From the NCBI RefSeq assembly GCF_007678455.1, contig NZ_VEEP01000002.1, positions 43,535 to 107,534 of the forward strand: a DNA stretch of 64,000 nucleotides, read 5' to 3'. How positions within the stretch are numbered: the stretch's first letter is position 1; each line of letters starts with the position of its first letter. A program made the position numbers and the translations under genes. The stretch comes from Cytobacillus oceanisediminis 2691 (lineage in GTDB: Bacteria; Bacillota; Bacilli; Bacillales; Cytobacillaceae). The notes under the pieces are model-generated. The model saw nothing but the letters and a program-made list of their open reading frames with translations, did no database searches and was not told the origin of the DNA. This document shows, in pieces, positions 42,226 through 50,804 of this stretch.

Positions 42226-44355
42226 CTATTTAGTCAGTTTTTCAAGTTTTACAGCACAGACTTTAAATTCAGGCATCCGTGAGATTGGATCCAATGCCGG
42301 GCTGGTCAATTGGTTGACAGCCAGCTTTTTGCCCCAGTGATAAGGGACGAACATCGTATCTTTGCGGATTGCTTTCGTTATTTTTACCGGAGCGATCATG
42401 TCGCCGCGCGGAGTGGTAAGCTTCACTCTTTCGCCATTCTCGATCTGGTACTGGCTGGCCAGTTCAGGATGCATCTCTACGAATGGCTCAGGACATTGCT
42501 CCTTCAGGAAGTCGACGCGTCTTGTCTGGTTTCCTGAAAGGTAATGGAATACGACACGGCCTGTAGTCAGCCAAAGGGGATATTGTTTTGACTGCACTTC
42601 TGCAGGCCCTCTGTAGTCACAAACTGCAAGATTCGCTTTGCCGTCTGGTGTTTCGAATTTTTCTTTGAACATCGAAGGAGTTCCCTGATGATCAAGTGCA
42701 GGCGCTGGCCAGAAAACACCGTCTTGTTCATCGATCTTTTCGTATGTGACACCATAGTAATCGGCTTTGCCGCCCTTTGATGCAAGACGAAGTTCATCGA
42801 AGATTTCTCTTGGCTCGTTATATTGGAAGTGCTGGCCTTTACCAAGACGTTCAGCAATCAGGCTCATGATCTCCCAGTCTGGTTTGGATTCACCGATCGG
42901 ATCCACTACTTTGCGGATGTGGATGATCCGGCCTTCGGTATTCGTCGTTGTTCCTTCATCTTCTGCCCATGTTGTTGCAGGAAGGACCACATCTGCCAAC
43001 TCTGCAGTCTCAGAAAGGAAGAAATCATTTACCACTAAGAAATCAAGGTTTTCAAGCTGTTCTTGCACATAGTTGATATTTGGTGATGATACAACCGGAT
43101 TTGAGCAAATGACATGAAGTCCGCGAATCGTCTTCGCTTCCATCAGGTGGAACATTTCATAAGCGGATACACCTGGCTGCGGCATATCTTCCGGCTTGAT
43201 GCCCCAAACTCCTGAAATGTACTCAACTGCTTTAGGATCAGTAAGCTTGCGGTAACCAGGAAGCAAGTCAGCTTTCTGGCCATGTTCACGTCCACCCTGG
43301 CCATTTCCCTGTCCTGTAAAAGTGGCAACACCAGAAGCAAATTTGCCGATCTGGCCGCGCAATAATGCCATGGATGTGTAAAGACTTACGTTATCAACAC
43401 CTGCTGTCTGCTGTTCCGCTCCGCGAGCGAACATCACGACTGAACGAGGTGACTTTCCAAAGATGTGTGCAGCTTTGATGATTTTTTCTGCTGCGACACC
43501 AGTAATTTCCGATGTATATTCTGGCGTGAATTTAGCCGTCATTTCTTTCAATTCGTCGAAATTATTGCAGCGCTCCTGGACATATTCGTGATCCACATAA
43601 TCATGTTTGATCAGCAAGTGCATGATTCCATTTGCTAAAGCAGAGTCTGTTCCAGGAAGAAGATCCAGGTGTACATCAGCAACTCTTGCAGTTGCAGTTT
43701 CACGCGGATCGGCAACAATGAGCTTTGCGCCTTTGTCCTTCGCTTTCCAGAACCACTGGATACTAGTAGGGTGACATTCTGCAGTGTTAGAGCCAGCCAT
43801 GAAGAAGCAGTCGCTATGCTCGAGTTCCGTCCATGGAAGCGATGATCCACGGTCAATTCCAAGTGTCTTATTGAATCCCCCGGCAGCCGAACTCATGCAG
43901 TAGCGGCCATTATAATCGATATAACGAGTGCCCAGTCCGACACGTGCGTACTTTCCTACCAGGTAGCATTTTTCATTTGTCATCGACACACCGCCATACA
44001 CAGCGAGCGCATCCTTGCCGTATGTTCCCTGGATTTCTTTATACTTTCTTTCGATTAAATCAAGCGCTTCTTCCCAAGAGGATTCTACAAATTTGCCATT
44101 TTTTTTGATTAAAGGACGCTTGATGCGATCCGGGTGATCAATAGTCTGATAAGCAGTAACCCCTTTAGGACACATCTTCCCTCTGGTCAGCACCCAGTCA
44201 TAACGCGGCTCCACACCCATGACCTTATTCGTTTTTTCATCAACACGGATGTGCATCCCGCACTGCATTCCGCAGTAGCAGCAATGGGTTGTGACTAATT
44301 TTTCGCCTTTCCGAATCTGGTTCTTGACGCCTTCTTTAACGAGAAACTGGCTCAT
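42226..44355 (-). CDS. Molybdopterin oxidoreductase, Nas/Nap-type catalytic subunit
   Basis: A 709-residue bis-MGD enzyme. The N-terminal [4Fe-4S] motif THCCYCGMQCGMHI...KMCPKG (residues about 24-62) and the probable Mo-ligand Cys in NGRYCMSSAAGG near 153 match assimilatory and periplasmic nitrate reductases. GSNTAECHPTSIQWFW, GQGNGQGGREHG and DFFLSETAELADVVLPATTWAEDEG are typical of the group. No signal peptide is seen, so it faces the cytoplasm. The partner genes (membrane cytochrome b-like, ferredoxin, Rieske) point to a respiratory enzyme. Nitrate is the first guess, but another oxyanion is possible. The ATG overlaps the upstream gene by 20 bp. Confidence 0.9.
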   Translation of the reverse strand: MSQFLVKEGVKNQIRKGEKLVTTHCCYCGMQCGMHIRVDEKTNKVMGVEPRYDWVLTRGKMCPKGVTAYQTIDHPDRIKRPLIKKNGKFVESSWEEALDLIERKYKEIQGTYGKDALAVYGGVSMTNEKCYLVGKYARVGLGTRYIDYNGRYCMSSAAGGFNKTLGIDRGSSLPWTELEHSDCFFMAGSNTAECHPTSIQWFWKAKDKGAKLIVADPRETATARVADVHLDLLPGTDSALANGIMHLLIKHDYVDHEYVQERCNNFDELKEMTAKFTPEYTSEITGVAAEKIIKAAHIFGKSPRSVVMFARGAEQQTAGVDNVSLYTSMALLRGQIGKFASGVATFTGQGNGQGGREHGQKADLLPGYRKLTDPKAVEYISGVWGIKPEDMPQPGVSAYEMFHLMEAKTIRGLHVICSNPVVSSPNINYVQEQLENLDFLVVNDFFLSETAELADVVLPATTWAEDEGTTTNTEGRIIHIRKVVDPIGESKPDWEIMSLIAERLGKGQHFQYNEPREIFDELRLASKGGKADYYGVTYEKIDEQDGVFWPAPALDHQGTPSMFKEKFETPDGKANLAVCDYRGPAEVQSKQYPLWLTTGRVVFHYLSGNQTRRVDFLKEQCPEPFVEMHPELASQYQIENGERVKLTTPRGDMIAPVKITKAIRKDTMFVPYHWGKKLAVNQLTSPALDPISRMPEFKVCAVKLEKLTK

Positions 44356-45505
44356 CGATTTTTTCCTCCTTCAAATCCTGGTCGATTCCGTAAAACTCTT
44401 CCGAGCGCTTCTTGCTGAAGCCTGATATATGAATTCCGTTATTGGTGCTGACTGGTCCGTATGGATTGCCTTTTGGAGCTTCAAGATTCATTTGCTTCAT
44501 TGCCCTCATCCTGCGTCGGCAGCCTGTGCAATAATCTGATAGATATGATCCGTCCGCTAACTGAAGATCGAAATTCTGGCTTTTTAAAATCGCCTGGACA
44601 TCCGCAATCTGGTCGTCATTGCTGTATGGCTGTCCGCAGCTCTTACATGATTTCGTATCCACTTTGATCACCTCTTGATAACTCATTGGTACTGCTGTAG
44701 CCAGCGGCCTGATCGGCACGTGGAATAGTTTTCCGAATGGGAAGTACATCAGCATGATGATGACTGTAACCTGGTGGACCAGCGACATGTAATGGTGCAT
44801 CCAGCCATCAAGGAATGTGTAAAGCACTGTCAGGATTAATCCTGTTACTGTAACTGACAGCAGAATGATCAGTGGTAAAATGTCGAACTCGAAACGTTGT
44901 GTAACTTTTACATCGTAGTTGGTGACTCTTCGATAAAGCGCCATCGCTGCACCAATCAAGACCATGATTGCGCCAATATTCAATCCGTTATAGACGATTT
45001 CCGCGAAAAGTCCGTGGGCTGCCATTGTAATGGTTGGCATATCGAAGACGATAATCTGGTATGTTTCCGAATCGATCAAGTCGAAGCGCATCCATCCAAA
45101 CGTCAACCCGAAAGTGATACCGAATGAAATGATGCAGCCCCATGAAATCATCAAGTGCTGGATGCCGCGGTAAAATCCGCGCTGAAAAATGAATTTCTGC
45201 AAGATGATGTTATCGATTAATGTTTTGACTAGCGCTTTTGAATTACGTTTCATTCTTTCTTTATTAAAAAGGTTCTCAACACTTCGCTTAGCTACTCTGT
45301 TCGTCGCTTTCCGCCACATCCAGAAGCTCATCCTGATTGAAAGCCCGATGGCAAATACTGCTGACGAAATTGCATATCCTAGAAGCGCCATGTCAATATG
45401 GACAAACTTCGAGGTCGAATACCACATTGAGAAGAATAATATCATCACAGCGACAAAGGAATACATGCTTGTTTTGGAGTAAAAGGATTTTTCGAATTTG
45501 TACAA
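44336..45505 (-). CDS. Membrane cytochrome b-like subunit with C-terminal CxxC zinc-ribbon-like tail
   Basis: About 389 residues with six hydrophobic segments. Histidines that could bind heme b lie in GIQHLMISWGC, AAHGLFAEI and WMHHYMSLVHQ. A soluble tail carries CKSCGQPY and YCTGCRRRMR, two CxxC pairs suited to a metal site. It resembles quinol-oxidising subunits (NarI/heterodisulfide-reductase-like). GGGAGGTAGCAAAG lies seven bases before a TTG at 45505, the preferred start. The first possible start at 45541 lacks a ribosome site. It is the first gene of the redox operon, downstream of an FNR-type box. Confidence 0.85.
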   Translation of the reverse strand: MYKFEKSFYSKTSMYSFVAVMILFFSMWYSTSKFVHIDMALLGYAISSAVFAIGLSIRMSFWMWRKATNRVAKRSVENLFNKERMKRNSKALVKTLIDNIILQKFIFQRGFYRGIQHLMISWGCIISFGITFGLTFGWMRFDLIDSETYQIIVFDMPTITMAAHGLFAEIVYNGLNIGAIMVLIGAAMALYRRVTNYDVKVTQRFEFDILPLIILLSVTVTGLILTVLYTFLDGWMHHYMSLVHQVTVIIMLMYFPFGKLFHVPIRPLATAVPMSYQEVIKVDTKSCKSCGQPYSNDDQIADVQAILKSQNFDLQLADGSYLSDYCTGCRRRMRAMKQMNLEAPKGNPYGPVSTNNGIHISGFSKKRSEEFYGIDQDLKEEKIDEPVSR

Positions 45506-45667
45506 CTTTGCTACCTCCCTGTAAATCGTTTCCGATTTCAAAAATCATCTTATCATGGAAAAACAGTCAAAAAAGGCTTAAATTGTAAACACTTTGTGAA
45601 TAGTGAAAAATTGATTTAATAATGTTTTTTACAACCCCAATCATCACTGTGAACCGTTTATACCTAA

Positions 45668-45710
45668 ATCTTAAGGGAGCAAGATTAAAAGATATGTGAA
45701 GTCCGTCACA
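45668..45710 (-). promoter_or_regulatory. FNR/CRP-type box and -10 element of the redox operon
   Basis: TGTGA-AGTCCG-TCACA (45695-45710) is a perfect TGTGA-N6-TCACA dyad. On the minus strand TAAGAT (45668-45673) sits where a -10 box would be if the dyad is centred at -41.5. A leader of about 155 nt would precede the TTG at 45505. Confidence 0.8.
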
Positions 45711-45804
45711 CCATCATGAGTGGACACAAAATCGTAATAAATTTGTGCGGTAGTTAACAATCTGGCAGTCCCCCCCTCTCTTTAAGTAGACTTTGTAGCC
45801 TGTA

Positions 45805-46012
45805 TTTGACGATAATTAATGGTTCCATTGATTTATCCGCACATTATCTCCTTTTATGTGACGATAATTGATGGACACCCTGATTTATCCGCACATTTTC
45901 TCCTTTTATGTGACGATAATTGATGGACACCCTGATTTATCCGCACATTTTCTCCTTTTATGTGACGATAATCGGTGGTTCCCTTGATTTATCCGCACAT
46001 TATTGTTTTATG
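45805..46012. repeat. 52-bp tandem array, GACGATAAT/ATTTATCCGCACAT units
   Basis: GACGATAAT begins at 45808, 45860, 45912 and 45964, exactly 52 bp apart. The arms TTATCCGCACAT and ATGTGACGATAA are near-complementary (10 of 12), separated by TTTTCTCCTTTT-like spacers. It lies in the 0.67-kb gap between the divergent redox operon and the AcuI-like gene. Confidence 0.95.
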
Positions 46013-46178
46013 TCCTACCGAAATTCGAAGTTAAGTTCCGGCCTTGCAACTCCCATCAAAAGAAATTCGTTTCTTTTTAATAGTTGATAAAATGGTTTGT
46101 CCCATTAAGTTGAGTTATTAGTAGCCAGGCAAAGTTTTCCTTATACTAGAACTATCAAGCCAAGAAAGGTTGGGAGTT

Positions 46179-47168
46179 ATGGACAATTTCAAAGCTTTTA
46201 TGGTGAACAAAAATGAACAAAATTTTTCTGCTGAAGTGAAGACGATCCGATTGGAGGATCTGCCTGCAGGAGATGTGCTGATCAAGGTGGCCTACTCCAG
46301 TGTCAACTTTAAGGACGGGCTTGCAAGCATCCCGAACGGCAAGATAGTCAGGTCCTATCCTTTCATCCCTGGAATCGACCTTGCCGGGACAGTTGTTCGT
46401 TCTGACGACAGCCGCTTCAATGAAGGAGATGAAGTGATTGCGACCAGCTATGAGATAGGGGTTTCCCACTATGGCGGATACAGCGAGTATGCGAGGATTC
46501 CGGGGGACTGGATTGTCCCATTGCCTGAAGGTCTTACTTTAAAAGAAGCAATGGTTTTCGGAACAGCCGGATTTACGGCAGCCTTGTCTGTCCACCGACT
46601 GGAAGAAAACGGCCTGACTCCGGAAAAAGGCAAGGTGCTTGTGACAGGAGCAAGTGGAGGTGTCGGAAGCGTCGCTGTGGCGATGCTTGCCAAGCGAGGC
46701 TATCATGTTGTAGCGAGCACAGGAAAAGAATCAGAACATGAATACCTTCGAAAAATTGGCGCCACAGACATCATCAGCCGTGAAGAGTTAGTCGGGGAAA
46801 AGATAAAGCCTCTTGATAAGCAGCTATGGGCAGCTGCCGTCGATCCGGTTGGAGGCAAGACATTATCGGCCATCCTCAGCAAGCTTGAATACAACGGTTC
46901 AGTTGCAGTCAGCGGGCTGACTGGCGGAACAGATGTCCCAGCAACGGTGTTCCCGTTCATCCTAAGGGGAATCAATCTCCTTGGCATCGATTCCGTTTAC
47001 TGCCCAATGGAAACGAGAAAGCTTCTATGGCAGCGGATGGCAACAGATTTGAAGCCCGCAGGAATGCTGGAAACCATTAATAATGAAGTGTCATTAGAAG
47101 AATTGCCTGGCGTCCTTACCAGCATCTTAAAAGGCGAAAACCGCGGCCGAACGATTGTGAAGATGTAA
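46179..47168 (+). CDS. AcuI/YhdH-type quinone oxidoreductase (acryloyl-CoA reductase-like)
   Basis: About 329 residues, medium-chain dehydrogenase/reductase superfamily without zinc ligands. It has VAYSSVNFKDGLASIPNG, FGTAGFTAALSVHRLEENG and the NADPH site VTGASGGVGSVAVAMLAKRGY. Also present is DPVGGKTLSAILSKL, with GINLLGIDSVYCPMETR near the C terminus. The YhdH/AcuI subgroup reduces acryloyl-CoA with NADPH, detoxifying it in propionyl-type metabolism. The ATG at 46179 after AAAGG is preferred to a TTG nine bases upstream. Single gene. Confidence 0.92.
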   Translation: MDNFKAFMVNKNEQNFSAEVKTIRLEDLPAGDVLIKVAYSSVNFKDGLASIPNGKIVRSYPFIPGIDLAGTVVRSDDSRFNEGDEVIATSYEIGVSHYGGYSEYARIPGDWIVPLPEGLTLKEAMVFGTAGFTAALSVHRLEENGLTPEKGKVLVTGASGGVGSVAVAMLAKRGYHVVASTGKESEHEYLRKIGATDIISREELVGEKIKPLDKQLWAAAVDPVGGKTLSAILSKLEYNGSVAVSGLTGGTDVPATVFPFILRGINLLGIDSVYCPMETRKLLWQRMATDLKPAGMLETINNEVSLEELPGVLTSILKGENRGRTIVKM

Positions 47169-47171
47169 AAA

Positions 47172-47213
47172 AACAGCCCAAATCCGGTCAATAACAGGGT
47201 TCGGGCTGTCTTT
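47172..47213 (+). terminator. Terminator of the AcuI-like gene
   Basis: ACAGCCC ... GGGCTGT hairpin with an inner ATCC/GGGT pairing, followed by CTTTAAT. It lies directly after the stop. Confidence 0.7.
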
Positions 47214-47261
47214 AATCCATTTAATTTTTCTACTGTGCTGCAAGCTCTTTGAATCTACTTT

Positions 47262-47897
47262 TCAACTTTGTGCAGCAAGCTCCTGTGAATCTACTTTTGC
47301 CAGATGACCACAGTCATTCAGGAACAGCACTGCTTTTCTCCCGTTTTCATTCACCTTCAGCAAATGGATTCCTGTGTCTCCTGTCGGGAAATAGACATCA
47401 CTGGATACAGGCAGGTTTAAAAATGCTCTCAGGAGATTGGAGATCATACCGCCATGCGAGACAATTGCGATTCGCTTCCTGCCTTCGCTTTCAGCAAGAA
47501 TCTTTGAAAATACCGTCTGGGCCCGAAAGAGGAATTGAAGCTCAGATTCCCCTTCCTCGATCGGAACATGCGGCTTTCTTCCGCCCTCTGGTTCTGGATA
47601 GCGAAGCTTGGCCTCAGCAAATGGAAGACCGGCCAAAACTCCATTATTGAATTCTCTTAATCCATCATCCTCAATCACAGCAATACCGGTTTCCCCGCTG
47701 AGGATTTCTGCTGTTTCCCTTGCACGTTTCAATGTGCTCGACCAGATTACTTCCGGCATATATTTTTCCTTTACGACAACAGCCATTTCCTTAGCCTGCC
47801 TGCGGCCATGGTCCGTCAGCAACAGATCTGCCCGCCCTTCATGGACCTGCAGAATATCTCCTTCCGATTCGCCATGCCTGATCAATAGAATTTCCAT
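47262..47897 (-). CDS. Histidine phosphatase family protein (phosphoglycerate-mutase-like)
   Basis: A 211-residue branch-1 histidine phosphatase. The catalytic LIRHGESEGD at residues 5-14, LTDHGRRQA, the WSSTLKRARETAEIL Arg-containing segment and the second His in AIVSHGGMISNLLRA are present. It dephosphorylates small phosphomonoesters, with the substrate unknown. AAAAAGGG before the ATG is adequate. Single gene. Confidence 0.9.
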   Translation of the reverse strand: MEILLIRHGESEGDILQVHEGRADLLLTDHGRRQAKEMAVVVKEKYMPEVIWSSTLKRARETAEILSGETGIAVIEDDGLREFNNGVLAGLPFAEAKLRYPEPEGGRKPHVPIEEGESELQFLFRAQTVFSKILAESEGRKRIAIVSHGGMISNLLRAFLNLPVSSDVYFPTGDTGIHLLKVNENGRKAVLFLNDCGHLAKVDSQELAAQS

Positions 47898-47967
47898 TTG
47901 CTCACCCTTTTTCCAATCATTTCAACTATCAATTCTTCATAAACGGCTGAATTCCTTTTTAGGGGAA

Positions 47968-48002
47968 ATAAAAAAGACTCACATCAAATGCGAGTCTCAT
48001 CA
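47968..48002 (-). terminator. Terminator of the split ThrE exporter operon
   Basis: GACTC-GCATTTGATGT-GAGTC hairpin on the minus strand followed by TTTTTTATT, just after the stop at 48007. Confidence 0.7.
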
Positions 48003-48006
48003 ATCA

Positions 48007-48450
48007 CTATTTTACCGGCCCCAGGTTTGACCTTCTGATCACCTGGTTGATCACTTCAGAAAAAACAAGGCCAACCGCAATCGCTCCGGATATCATCGAT
48101 GCCTTCGCAGCCAAAGAAAGGGCAATGTCATAATCATTCTCCACAAAATGCCTCATCGCATCATACGCCAGCCCACCCGGAACAAGCGGAATAATCCCGG
48201 CGACGCTAAATATGATAATTGGCATCCGATATGCCTTCGCGAACATCTGGCTGACAACTGCAATTAAAAATGAGGCCATCAATGTCGCAAAAATGGTACC
48301 GAATCCATTTGTATCCAATGCAAAATAAACAATCCAACCGACCATCCCGGAAATTCCGCACTTGACCAGGGATTCCCTCGGTGCGTTAAAAATGATTCCG
48401 AACGCTGCCGAGGCAATAAAACTCGTAATTAGCTGCTCTATATAAACCAT
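48007..48450 (-). CDS. Threonine/serine exporter, C-terminal half (ThrE_2/YjjB-like)
   Basis: A 147-residue membrane protein with four to five hydrophobic segments (LITSFIASAAFGIIF and IIIFSVAGIIPLVPGGLAY). It corresponds to the DUF3815/ThrE_2 half of ThrE-type amino acid exporters. The other half is encoded 15 bp upstream, the usual split YjjP/YjjB arrangement in Firmicutes. GGAG precedes the ATG. Confidence 0.9.
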   Translation of the reverse strand: MVYIEQLITSFIASAAFGIIFNAPRESLVKCGISGMVGWIVYFALDTNGFGTIFATLMASFLIAVVSQMFAKAYRMPIIIFSVAGIIPLVPGGLAYDAMRHFVENDYDIALSLAAKASMISGAIAVGLVFSEVINQVIRRSNLGPVK

Positions 48451-48465
48451 CGCTTTTTCTCCAGT

Positions 48466-49224
48466 CTACAAGAAAGATAAAATTGCTGCTATACCTGAGC
48501 CGATCGCAAACGCCGTCAACAGCGCTTCTGCTCCTTTTGACAATCCAGAAACCAAGTGGCCAGCCATCAGGTCCCTGACTGCGTTCGTGATAAGCAGGCC
48601 GGGCACAAGAGGCATCACTGACCCAATGATGATCTTATCAAGCTCCTGGCCGAGTCCGAATTTCACAAAGAAAAAGGCGATCATCCCGATAAAGAAAGAC
48701 GACAGGAATTCAGCAAAGAATTTTACCGGAACAATCCTGTGAAAATAAACGACCAGGAAATAGCCGATTCCTCCTGCGGCCATAGAGGGCAGGAAATCGA
48801 GCCAGTTGCCGAGGAACATGATGGTGAAACAGCCGCTTGCAATGGCAGCCCCGATGATTTGGACCTTAAACGAGTAGGCTAGATTCGCTTCCTCAATCTC
48901 CTCAAGGAGCCTGCATGCTTCCACAAGCCCTACCTCGCCGCTGCTGATTTTTCGTGAAACAGCGTTGACCATGGCCACTTTCCTAAGGTCCGTTGTCCTG
49001 TCAGAAATCCTTACAAGCTTCGTCCTCTCGGGGCCGACACCTTCTACGGAAAAAATGATCCCGGTCGGGGTGACATAACTATGTGTCTTGTCGATGCCGA
49101 GCGCAGAAGCCATCCTCGACATCGTATCCTCGACGCGATACGTTTCCGCGCCGCTTCGAAGCATGATTTTCCCGGCCAACAAACAGGCCCGCATCACTTC
49201 AAATGTTTGATCTTGATTATCCAT
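48466..49224 (-). CDS. Threonine/serine exporter, N-terminal half (ThrE_1/YjjP-like)
   Basis: About 252 residues. The soluble N-terminal domain has the family signature MLRSGAETYRVEDTMSRMA and THSYVTPTGIIFSVEG, and about five membrane segments follow (IIGAAIASGCFTIMFLGNW). With the next gene it should export threonine, serine or small dicarboxylates. A GTG at 49236 is in frame, but the ATG at 49224 has GAGG at suitable spacing. Confidence 0.9.
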   Translation of the reverse strand: MDNQDQTFEVMRACLLAGKIMLRSGAETYRVEDTMSRMASALGIDKTHSYVTPTGIIFSVEGVGPERTKLVRISDRTTDLRKVAMVNAVSRKISSGEVGLVEACRLLEEIEEANLAYSFKVQIIGAAIASGCFTIMFLGNWLDFLPSMAAGGIGYFLVVYFHRIVPVKFFAEFLSSFFIGMIAFFFVKFGLGQELDKIIIGSVMPLVPGLLITNAVRDLMAGHLVSGLSKGAEALLTAFAIGSGIAAILSFL

Positions 49225-49302
49225 AATGAACCTCACATACCAATCCGTACGTTGTAAATTTCTTTATCAGTTTAAATCAAAAGAGTGCATATTAGCAACC
49301 AT

Positions 49303-49335
49303 AGAAAAAGCCAGCCACGAAAAGGCTGACTAATG
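49303..49335 (-). terminator. Terminator of the MFS gene
   Basis: AGTCAGCC-TTTTCGT-GGCTGGCT stem on the minus strand followed by TTTTC. Confidence 0.8.
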
Positions 49336-49337
49336 TC

Positions 49338-50537
49338 TCAGGAAACAGCTTCCTTCGGCTGGCAAACTTCCTTTTTAGGTTTGCCTTTGATAATCGTCAG
49401 AATCAGGGCGAATACCACAAAACCACTTGAAATCTGGAACAAGGTTCCCAGATCAACATATTGCGCCAGAACCCCGAAAAACAGTCCGCTTAAACCAATC
49501 CCAAGGTCAATGGATGAAAAGAACATCCCATTGGCCACTCCACGACGGTTTGGCGGTGTCATCGATAACGTCCATGATTGCAGGGTTGGAATCAATGAAC
49601 CGAATCCAATCCCAAACAATACGCCGGCAAAAGCAATCATCATATTGGAGTGAGCAAATGAAAGTACCCACATGCCAGCAAACGTAATACTGATCGTTAA
49701 AATAACAAGCCCGACAGGTCCTTTTTGGTCAAACCATTTTCCGGCTACCGGACGTGATAATGAAGCAAGAATCGCATTGCACAGATAGAATAAGAAGATT
49801 TGATCAATCCCGCGTTCCTCGCCAAATATAACGATGAAGGTAACAATCGTTCCATATCCGAGGTTGATCAGCAATGTCAGCATCGCTGGGAACCATCCTG
49901 ACTTTTCAACAAGCGAACCAAGATAAGAGAATTTTAAATCTTCCTTGTTCGTGTTCAGAACCTGTTCAGGTGTTTGATAATGAACGGTTCCGAGCAGCAC
50001 AAGGGCAATGACACCAAGTGCACCAGAAATGTAAATCAGATTGTCAAATGACGTTACTTGAAATAAGAATATCCCAAGGCTCGGCGCAATGATCATCCCG
50101 ATCGTGATGGATAGGCCGTAATATCCCATCCCTTCTCCAAGCCTGGAGTTCGGAATCACATCTACCGCTGCCGTGCCGTTGACAGTCGTAGACCATCCCC
50201 AGGCTAATCCATGCAGCAGCCGGACAGCCAGGAAAATGATCACCACCTGTGACAGTGGATATAGGAATGTAATGAGCAACAGCATGACAGCTCCGATCAA
50301 AACGAGCGGCCTTCTGTGTTTATATTCAAGCATGAATCCAATGAACGGCCTGCTCAGCACGGCCCCAATTGAAAATAAGGCGGTAACCAGACCGATTTCC
50401 GTTCCATTCGCACCAATCGATTTTATATAAGGCGGCAATGTCGGTATGAGCATCTGGAAGGACATGAATACAAACAGGTTTCCGACCATCAGCTTTATGA
50501 ATGAAGAGGTCCATAATGGCTCTTTTGTTTGTGACAA
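49338..50537 (-). CDS. MFS transporter
   Basis: A 399-residue major facilitator with twelve hydrophobic segments. The motif-A-like loops are RPFIGFMLEYKHRRPLVLIG and RPVAGKWFDQKGPVGLVIL, and VNGTAAVDVIPNSRLGEGMGYYG is typical of staphylopine/arabinose-type drug efflux members. Start is TTG after AAGGGGAG. The substrate is unknown. Single gene between terminators. Confidence 0.88.
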   Translation of the reverse strand: MSQTKEPLWTSSFIKLMVGNLFVFMSFQMLIPTLPPYIKSIGANGTEIGLVTALFSIGAVLSRPFIGFMLEYKHRRPLVLIGAVMLLLITFLYPLSQVVIIFLAVRLLHGLAWGWSTTVNGTAAVDVIPNSRLGEGMGYYGLSITIGMIIAPSLGIFLFQVTSFDNLIYISGALGVIALVLLGTVHYQTPEQVLNTNKEDLKFSYLGSLVEKSGWFPAMLTLLINLGYGTIVTFIVIFGEERGIDQIFLFYLCNAILASLSRPVAGKWFDQKGPVGLVILTISITFAGMWVLSFAHSNMMIAFAGVLFGIGFGSLIPTLQSWTLSMTPPNRRGVANGMFFSSIDLGIGLSGLFFGVLAQYVDLGTLFQISSGFVVFALILTIIKGKPKKEVCQPKEAVS

Positions 50538-50612
50538 ATTGTTTCTCCCCTTTACCTATTTCTGTGAACGGAGGCAGGCTAATTATTGAAATGCTTCTCC
50601 ATTAAAAAAACA

Positions 50613-50639
50613 AAAAATCTTCCGCACGAGAAGATTTTT
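50613..50639 (-). terminator. Terminator downstream of the DUF421 gene
   Basis: AAAAATCTTC-N7-GAAGATTTTT perfect stem followed by a minus-strand T-run. It lies about 165 nt after the stop at 50805. Confidence 0.75.
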
Positions 50640-50804
50640 CATGTATTTCGCATTTCTAAATAGTAGCACATTCCACTACAATAATGAAGGGGGAAATTTG
50701 TTTTACAAAAGCTAAATTTGATTGTTCCTGTACTAACACAAAGTTTATCCGTAATCCTGTTGCCCTAAATGGTCTATTCGTCCAAACCTGATCAGAAAGA
50801 GCTT

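Noticed and set aside
45695-45760. Plus-strand promoter from the FNR box toward the AcuI gene
   Set aside because: A TAATAA sequence exists but is about 3 bp off the class II spacing, and the 52-bp array and 400 bp separate it from the gene.
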